Origin: RBG-13-51-18 sp963739395
GTDB taxonomy: Bacteria; Chloroflexota; Dehalococcoidia; Dehalococcoidales; RBG-16-60-22
Length of the DNA stretch: 64,000 nt
NCBI GenBank assembly: GCA_963739395.1
Contig: CAVUAE010000001.1
Location: 1,178,001 to 1,242,000 of the forward strand
Reading direction: 5' to 3'
Shown here: positions 59,081 to 64,000 of the stretch, piece after piece
Layout: each line of letters opens with the position of its first letter
How positions within the stretch are numbered: the stretch's first letter is position 1
Made by a program: the position numbers and the translations under genes
Notes under the pieces: generated by a model
The model's input: only the letters and a program-made list of their open reading frames with translations
What the model was told of the DNA's origin: nothing
Databases searched by the model: none

Positions 59081-59830
59081 TTATCCTAACCCCATACCCC
59101 CATCAACGCCCAGTACCTGTCCGGTGATATATTTAGCCTCTTCGGAAGCTAAAAAGGCTACTGCCTCGGCGACATCTCTTGGTGTGCCAATGCTTCCTAG
59201 TGGAATACGCTGTTGAAGAATTTGTCTTTGTTTTTCATCAAGTTTTTCGGTCATTTTAGTCTCGATGAATCCCGGGGCAATAGCATTGGCGGTGATGCCC
59301 CGCGACCCCACCTCTTTAGCGATGGACTTGGTTAGCCCAATTATTCCAGCCTTGGCGGAAGCGTAATTTGCCTGTCCCGCATTGCCCATCATGCCCACCA
59401 CGCTGGCGATGCTGATGATTCTTCCCCAGCGCTGCTTCATCATATAGCGGATGACCGCTCGACTGCATAAGAAAGCGCTCTTGAGGTCGATATTGATGAC
59501 GGTATCCCATTCTTCGTCGGTCATACGCATGATGAGATTGTCACGAGTAACCCCAGCGTTATTGACCAGGATATCAATCCTGCCCATCGTGCTGACAGCG
59601 GTATCTATAAGGCGTGTGACATCTGCCGATGAGCTGACATCCGCTGTTATCGCCAGGGCTTTTCTTTTAAGCGTTCTGATTTTTTTGGCCGTTTCTTCGA
59701 GTGTGTCGGCAGCAGCCGGTATATCATTAACTACAACGTCGGCGCCGACCTCGGCTAACTTAAGCGCGATGGCTTTACCAATGCCTCGCGCGCTGCCGGT
59801 TACAATAGCCACTTTATTCGAGAGGTCCAT
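59081..59830 (-). CDS. fabG: 3-oxoacyl-[ACP] reductase FabG
   Basis: 249 residues. NADP-binding TGSARGIGKAIALKL, NNAG, the Ser-Tyr-Lys triad in SIASVVGMMGNAGQANYASAKAG, and the ending EAKYITGQVLGVDGGMGL match FabG. It reduces 3-oxoacyl-ACP in fatty acid synthesis. Last of four genes, behind fabD. Confidence 0.93.
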   Translation of the reverse strand: MDLSNKVAIVTGSARGIGKAIALKLAEVGADVVVNDIPAAADTLEETAKKIRTLKRKALAITADVSSSADVTRLIDTAVSTMGRIDILVNNAGVTRDNLIMRMTDEEWDTVINIDLKSAFLCSRAVIRYMMKQRWGRIISIASVVGMMGNAGQANYASAKAGIIGLTKSIAKEVGSRGITANAIAPGFIETKMTEKLDEKQRQILQQRIPLGSIGTPRDVAEAVAFLASEEAKYITGQVLGVDGGMGLG

Positions 59831-59853
59831 AATACACCCCCTCTATATATTTT

Positions 59854-60777
59854 CTAAGCGTTTAACGCTTTAATCGCCGCTAAATCACCTAAGTTTTGTG
59901 TCACAACTTCTTTATTGATGCGTTTAATAAGTCCAGCCAATACTCTACCCGGTCCTATTTCGATAAACGTAGTTACGCCTTTTTGTACCATGTATTCAAT
60001 ACTCCGCTGCCACTGGACGGGACTTAACAGCTGTTTTTTGAGTTCGATTTTTATATCTTCAGAAGTGGTGAGAGGCAAGGCCGTAACGTTGCCGATAACG
60101 GGAATAGAAGGAGTCTTGAAAGTGGTTGCGTCGATATATTTAGTCAAGCCTTCAGCGGCTGGCTGCATCAGCGGCGAATGGAAAGCCCCGCTAACTTGTA
60201 GTGGTACACTCCTGCTGGCGCCAGCGGCGGTGGCAAGTTCCGTGGCTCTTTTAATATTCTCGATGGCGCCGCTAATGACGATTTGACCCGGGCAATTGAT
60301 GTTCGCCATGGTAGTGTCAGTTTGTTTACAAATATCGGCTAACTTGGTCTCATCAAGTCCCAAGATAGCCGCCATACCTCCGGGACGTTTTTGTCCCGCT
60401 TCATGCATCAGCCTTCCTCTTTCGCGGGCTAAACGCACAGCCGTCGTGAAATCGACTACTCCGGCAGCTGCCAGCGCCGTGTATTCTCCCAGACTATGTC
60501 CCGCCGTAAACGCAGGACTTAATAGTTTATCCCCGGCAATTTCCTTTACAGCCTCAAGGCAGGCGTAGCCGGCGGTTACCAAGGCAGGTTGGGCATTGAT
60601 GGTCTGGCGGAGTTCATCCTCGGGACCTTCGAAGCATAATTTGGTGAGAGGGAATCCTAAAGCTATATCCGCCTGCTCAAAGATGACTCTTGCCGACTTT
60701 ACATTATCATAGAGGTCGCGGCACATGCCGACGGATTGAGAACCCTGCCCCGGGAAAACCCAGGCTGTTTGCGTCAT
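59854..60777 (-). CDS. fabD: Malonyl CoA-acyl carrier protein transacylase
   Basis: 307 residues. FPGQGSQSVGM starts the protein, the nucleophile elbow is AGHSLGEYTALAAAG, the GAFHSPLM motif carries the catalytic His, and FIEIGPGRVLAGLIKR closes the domain. It loads malonyl groups on ACP. Between rpmF and fabG. Confidence 0.96.
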   Translation of the reverse strand: MTQTAWVFPGQGSQSVGMCRDLYDNVKSARVIFEQADIALGFPLTKLCFEGPEDELRQTINAQPALVTAGYACLEAVKEIAGDKLLSPAFTAGHSLGEYTALAAAGVVDFTTAVRLARERGRLMHEAGQKRPGGMAAILGLDETKLADICKQTDTTMANINCPGQIVISGAIENIKRATELATAAGASRSVPLQVSGAFHSPLMQPAAEGLTKYIDATTFKTPSIPVIGNVTALPLTTSEDIKIELKKQLLSPVQWQRSIEYMVQKGVTTFIEIGPGRVLAGLIKRINKEVVTQNLGDLAAIKALNA

Positions 60778-60869
60778 CTCGTTTAATGTCCTTCCCTCTC
60801 AGAAATAGAAAGGCGCCTTGGCTATACCTAAAAAGTAGACAGGATGATAGCGGGCGCCCGTGCGGTTGA

Positions 60870-61085
60870 TTACATCGGGGGTGTCGGCGCTTCTGGCTTC
60901 TTCTTCTCTTTAATAATTATAACGTCACGTCCGTTATACTTACCGCAAGTAGGGCAGGCATGGTGGGGCAAGATAAAGTTGTGGCATTGGGGACATTCCA
61001 CCAATCTCGGCGGTTTTAAGGCGCGATGGCTTAATCTTTGCATTGCGCGTGACTTACTCTTTTTTCGCTTCGGTAGTGCTCCCAT
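60870..61085 (-). CDS. rpmF: 50S ribosomal protein L32
   Basis: 71 residues. MGALPKRKKSKSRAMQRLSH start, zinc ribbon CPQCHNFILPHHACPTCGKYNGR, and an unusually long tail ending KKPEAPTPPM. It follows yceD, the conserved order in many bacteria. Confidence 0.95.
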   Translation of the reverse strand: MGALPKRKKSKSRAMQRLSHRALKPPRLVECPQCHNFILPHHACPTCGKYNGRDVIIIKEKKKPEAPTPPM

Positions 61086-61130
61086 GTATTAACTCCGTTC
61101 TATGATGCTTTATCTTATATTTTACCTGAT

Positions 61131-61640
61131 TTACTTAAGTTCCGCCAGCTTTGACCAGCGCGGGTCGATATCATCCTTGGGACATTTACATTTACCCTCG
61201 TTGAGATTCTTGCCGCAGGTAGGGCATAAACCGGCGCAGTCTTTCTTGCAGAGCGCCTTCATCGGGATAGCCAGAAGGGCATATTGACGTACTGCTTCCG
61301 TCAGGTCGAGGTTGTGCTGCTCATCGATAGTGAAAGCGCCTGATTCTTCTGGCGGTGGCAGTGGCGTCCCGCTTAATATGTCTAAAGTCGGTAAAAACTC
61401 CTCTTCGAATTTAATTTTTAAAGGGTGACGAAATTGGCGCAGACACCGGCTGCACGTAAGCTCGACTTCTGTGTTCAGCGAGCACTTGACTAATATGCTG
61501 CGCTGCGTGCGGAGCAGATTGCATTTACCTTGTATTTTATGGCTTTTACCTTCACCGATGATATCGATCTCATCATCTATCTGGAAATCCCGTGTTGACC
61601 CGATGGGGTCGCGGAGCAACTGGGATACGTTCATTTCCAT
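61131..61640 (-). CDS. YceD/DUF177 family protein
   Basis: 169 residues. The YceD signature is ELTCSRCLRQFRHPL, and the C-terminal CKKDCAGLCPTCGKNLN with CKC completes a zinc-like set. YceD is encoded with rpmF and fatty acid genes and is thought to act in 23S rRNA or 50S maturation. GGAGGT precedes the ATG. Confidence 0.92.
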   Translation of the reverse strand: MEMNVSQLLRDPIGSTRDFQIDDEIDIIGEGKSHKIQGKCNLLRTQRSILVKCSLNTEVELTCSRCLRQFRHPLKIKFEEEFLPTLDILSGTPLPPPEESGAFTIDEQHNLDLTEAVRQYALLAIPMKALCKKDCAGLCPTCGKNLNEGKCKCPKDDIDPRWSKLAELK

Positions 61641-61666
61641 CCCGCCTCACCTCCCAGTATTCTAAT

Positions 61667-61696
61667 ATTATAGGGGAAAGGGGGTAAAAGAGGCAA
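61667..61696 (-). promoter_or_regulatory. Promoter of the yceD-rpmF-fabD-fabG operon
   Basis: On the minus strand TTGCCT (61691-61696), 18-bp spacer, TATAAT (61667-61672). Confidence 0.55.
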
Positions 61697-61790
61697 GGCG
61701 ATAAAAGGAGAGAATGAACTATATGGACATTTGAAGAAAAAACAACTCAATTAGGCATGTAATATTGACAAAAGGGTATATAATGTAATC

Positions 61791-62609
61791 ATGAAATGGA
61801 CAAAAGTGTTTTGGAAGAGACTAAGTATCGTGATAGTTCTTCTTATTTTAATTTGCATGCTCTCCTTTGGAGCATCTGAAAAAACTGTAGAAGCTCAAGG
61901 GTTTCATAATCCTCCAATAACTGGGGTAAACGCAACTGATGCGCACGACGGGAAGATAGATGTGAGTTGGAATTCTAGAACTATCAATGACTTTAAATAT
62001 TACGCCATATACGTGAGTGATTCGGAAATAATAGATATCATCGGTCTCTCCCCAATCATTAAGATAATGATAGCAGACCAAGATGTTAACATATATCAAA
62101 TATCCGGACTTAAAGATAATACCGAATACTGGTTTGCTGTGACAGTTGGGTACATCACTGGTCACGAGGATCAAATGGTTACAAGCATGAGTGCCACTCC
62201 CACTCCCTCTCCCGGGTTACCCGTTGGCATAATTATGATTATCGTCCTTGCTTCCCTAGCTGTAATAGGAGGGCTAGTCTGGCTATTCCTAAGAATACGC
62301 TCAGGAATTGAAAAAGGCAGTAATGATGAAGATATAACACAAGTTAAGTACGTTAGTCCAGACGGTATGTCAGGTAGTAGCGCTCCAGATATGACATCAG
62401 GCAGTAGCGCTCCAAAGAACACCCACCCCATAATAGAGCCTCCCGAAGAGTGGGATCCATATCATTTATATCATGAACCAGAACCAGGAGACAAAACGCC
62501 AGCCGATATGCCTTACACAGCGCCAGAAGAGGAGGAAACGCCATCTTCGACTGAGGAGGAGACATCATCTCAAGAGATCAGCCACCATCCCCAGATGAGC
62601 CGTAGCTAA
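61791..62609 (+). CDS. Fibronectin type III domain membrane protein
   Basis: 272 residues. A signal peptide (hydrophobic LSIVIVLLILICMLSFG, then VEAQG) is followed by one Fn3-like domain (about 40-130: PPITGVNATDAHDGKIDVSW, then LKDNTEYWFAVTV), a Thr/Pro linker, a membrane helix (GIIMIIVLASLAVIGGLVWLFL) and an acidic cytoplasmic tail with the tandem repeat MSGSSAPD/MTSGSSAPK and runs of Glu. It shares the Fn3-plus-anchor plan with the giant surface proteins but has a long inner tail. Function unknown. Confidence 0.72.
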   Translation: MKWTKVFWKRLSIVIVLLILICMLSFGASEKTVEAQGFHNPPITGVNATDAHDGKIDVSWNSRTINDFKYYAIYVSDSEIIDIIGLSPIIKIMIADQDVNIYQISGLKDNTEYWFAVTVGYITGHEDQMVTSMSATPTPSPGLPVGIIMIIVLASLAVIGGLVWLFLRIRSGIEKGSNDEDITQVKYVSPDGMSGSSAPDMTSGSSAPKNTHPIIEPPEEWDPYHLYHEPEPGDKTPADMPYTAPEEEETPSSTEEETSSQEISHHPQMSRS

Positions 62610-62628
62610 GTAACTTATATCGCCCTAA

Positions 62629-62940
62629 ACTTCATCCCTACCCCTTGAGTTTCTTAATCATCAGTGGCACGACCTGGAAGAAATCACCACGAGTGAAAAT
62701 ATAGAGTCCGAAGACGGCTGGGTCAGAATACATGCGTTAGGGGTAGCCGAACTAAAAGCTGTTCTTAGCCGAGTACCTAAAGGAGAGTTTGTTTCCTGGA
62801 ATGAAGGGCAATTTGTATTACCAACAGAACAGGCGGTCATGAAGCTGATATTACCGTCGGAAGAAATTATTGACGATATAAAATACCACGCGGAAAAGTG
62901 CGGGTTTGAGTTCTGGGTTGAGAACAATAAAATAAACTAA
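62629..62940 (+). pseudogene. Truncated C-terminal gene fragment of unknown family
   Basis: An open frame of about 103 codons without any ATG, GTG or TTG start in a suitable place. The part after about 62735 looks like real protein (AELKAVLSRVPKGEFVSW, PTEQAVMKLILPSEEIIDD, HAEKCGFEFWVEN) and ends at TAA. The part before it is antisense to an etfA remnant. It is probably the 3' end of a gene whose front was lost. Confidence 0.45.
62638..62733 (-). pseudogene. 3' remnant of a second etfA gene
   Basis: On the minus strand, 31 codons ending RGDFFQVVPLMIKKLKG and a stop. This matches the C-terminus of the intact EtfA nearby (VGDLFQVVPLIIKKLKG). About 40 of 49 nucleotides agree between 62639-62688 and 63116-63164. 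Homology stops near 62733, where the opposite-strand fragment begins. Confidence 0.65.
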
Positions 62941-62974
62941 CGTTTCCTGCGGTAATTATGAGATAATCAATATA

Positions 62975-63112
62975 ATGAGGCGGGATAGAAATACCGGGAA
63001 AGTATACAAGAATTTTTGGGGCTGGCTGTTTAACGATGGTCATGCTATCTGGATTTTATTTGTGTTTTTTGCTTATGGTTGGTACCTGGGGTCAACCGAG
63101 GCAATAAAGTAA
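62975..63112 (+). CDS. Possible small membrane protein
   Basis: 45 codons: a basic N-terminus (MRRDRNTGKVYKNF) and one hydrophobic helix (AIWILFVFFAYGWYLG). No clear ribosome site. It lies between the gene remnants and etfA. It could be chance. Confidence 0.35.
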   Translation: MRRDRNTGKVYKNFWGWLFNDGHAIWILFVFFAYGWYLGSTEAIK

Positions 63113-63114
63113 CA

Positions 63115-64000
63115 TTACCCCTTCAGCTTCTTAATTATCAAAGGGACGACCTGGAATAAATCCCCGACGATGCCGTAGTGTGCCACCTGGAAAATAGGGG
63201 CGTCCGGGTTATCGTTAATAGCCACAATACAGTCGGAAGTCTGCATGCCAGCGAGGTGCTGGATGGCGCCGGAAATGCCGCAGGCGATATAGAGCTTGGG
63301 ACAAACAGTCTTGCCCGTTTGACCCACCTGGTGACTGTACGGAATCCACCCCTCGTCCACCGCCGCCCGACTTGAGCCTAAAGCCGCGCCTAAACAATCA
63401 GCCAGTTCTTGCAATAGTTTAAAGTTCTCGGCTTTGCCTAGTCCCCGCCCGCCCGACACGATAATATCGGCGTCCTCAAGTTTAACCTTCTCCGTAATAT
63501 CTTCGATAAAGCTTAAGAGTTTGGTCCTCGCGGTGATGCTTTCCTTTTTAAAATCAACCTTAATAATCTGTCCTTTGCGCGAGGGGTTGGGGGTGTTTTT
63601 CTTAAAAACGCGCGGGCGTACCGTGGACATCTGGGGTCGTTTATTAGGGCAGAGAATCGTCGCCATGATATTCCCACCGAAAGTGGGGCGGGTCTGTAGT
63701 AAAAGCCTCTTTTCCGTATCAATGTCCAGTCCCGTGCAGTCGGCGGTCAAGCCGGTATTAAGAATAGCCGCCACGCGTGGGAAAAAAGAACGACCTAAAG
63801 CCGTCGCACCGGCAAGAACAATCTCCGGCTTATGCTCTTTTATCAGGTCAAGGAGACCGTGCGTAAGGTAGTCCTCCTGGTTATCCGCCAGGTCGGGGGA
63901 GTCAACTAAATACACTTTATCCGCGCCATGAGTGATAAGTTTATTGACGTCGGCAACCTTGTATCCCAGGCAGACCGCGCAGAGTTCTGTCTTTAGGATA
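63115..64000 (-). CDS. etfA: Electron transfer flavoprotein subunit alpha, N-terminus outside the window
   Basis: About 295 codons are visible; the gene continues past the right edge. The C-terminal FAD domain is complete: IVSGGRGLGKAENF, GSSRAAVDEGWIPYSHQVGQTGKTV, IACGISGAIQHLAGM and AINDNPDAPIF. The visible N-terminal part (LCAVCLGYKVADVNKLI) belongs to domain I. EtfAB takes electrons from acyl-CoA dehydrogenases, fitting the acyl-CoA catabolism seen elsewhere in the window. etfB probably lies upstream, outside. Its last codons were duplicated at 62638. Confidence 0.93.
   Translation of the reverse strand, partial: ILKTELCAVCLGYKVADVNKLITHGADKVYLVDSPDLADNQEDYLTHGLLDLIKEHKPEIVLAGATALGRSFFPRVAAILNTGLTADCTGLDIDTEKRLLLQTRPTFGGNIMATILCPNKRPQMSTVRPRVFKKNTPNPSRKGQIIKVDFKKESITARTKLLSFIEDITEKVKLEDADIIVSGGRGLGKAENFKLLQELADCLGAALGSSRAAVDEGWIPYSHQVGQTGKTVCPKLYIACGISGAIQHLAGMQTSDCIVAINDNPDAPIFQVAHYGIVGDLFQVVPLIIKKLKG

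Noticed and set aside
61767..61786. TTGACA and TATAAT boxes before the Fn3 protein gene
   Set aside because: Only about 8 bp separates them, too close to work together as one promoter.
1..64000. CRISPR arrays, prophage, insertion sequences with transposase genes, rRNA genes
   Set aside because: No regularly spaced direct repeats, transposase, integrase or phage structural genes, and no rRNA signature were seen.

Overview
The window looks like the chromosome of an anaerobic member of Chloroflexota, most likely class Dehalococcoidia. This is inferred from gene content, not from a phylogenetic marker. Oxygen-sensitive chemistry is common: a ferredoxin:thioredoxin reductase, rubrerythrin, two desulforedoxin-like proteins, EtfA and PyrK. 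Acyl-CoA chemistry is abundant. The cell surface appears to be built from large secreted beta-propeller proteins with C-terminal membrane anchors, and an STT3-type oligosaccharyltransferase is present. TTG and GTG starts with good Shine-Dalgarno sites are frequent. Short palindromic repeats beginning TGTCATTCTGA are scattered between genes.

Layout. 0-1.8 kb: a MATE exporter (cut by the window edge) with its MarR regulator, then a glutaredoxin overlapping a ferredoxin:thioredoxin reductase-rubredoxin fusion. 1.8-8.5 kb: an acyl-CoA cluster (HMG-CoA synthase-like/DUF35 fusion, SCP2-type thiolase, class III CoA-transferase, SDR, methyltransferase, VOC protein) interrupted by a repeat-bounded element carrying a GIY-YIG nuclease. 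8.5-11.9 kb, minus strand: tautomerase, flavoprotein, enolase-superfamily enzyme and MmgE/PrpD in one operon. 12-18.9 kb: two giant surface proteins. 19-26 kb: hisS, then a PyrR-attenuated pyr operon (pyrR, pyrB-pyrI zinc-domain fusion, pyrC, pyrK) interrupted by repeats and a foreign-looking gene. 26-30 kb: rpsT, relA/spoT, a convergent HicA/HicB-like pair and tRNA-Trp and tRNA-Leu. 30-38.8 kb: nadB, a parvulin-like foldase, hom and thrC around a small Cys protein, folE, a C_GCAxxG_C_C protein and gyrB.

39-49 kb: MoxR/DUF58/transglutaminase operon, STT3 with an embedded degenerate J domain, and an ABC-2 exporter. 49-54 kb: two cupins, DUF169, split methylmalonyl-CoA mutase, epimerase and a GNAT enzyme. 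54-59 kb: rubrerythrin, a phospholipase C/S1-P1-like protein and purine salvage (hpt, adenine deaminase, a PRTase). 59-61.7 kb, minus strand: yceD-rpmF-fabD-fabG. The end holds an Fn3 membrane protein, remnants of two truncated genes (one an etfA 3' end) and an intact but window-truncated etfA.

The most unusual items are the GIY-YIG gene enclosed by the same terminal repeats as the dispersed MITE-like palindromes, the STT3 protein with a J domain lacking HPD, the HMGCS-like protein with Leu at the catalytic Cys position, the pyr leader whose terminator also contains the pyrR ribosome binding site, and the tail-to-tail HicA/HicB-like pair.
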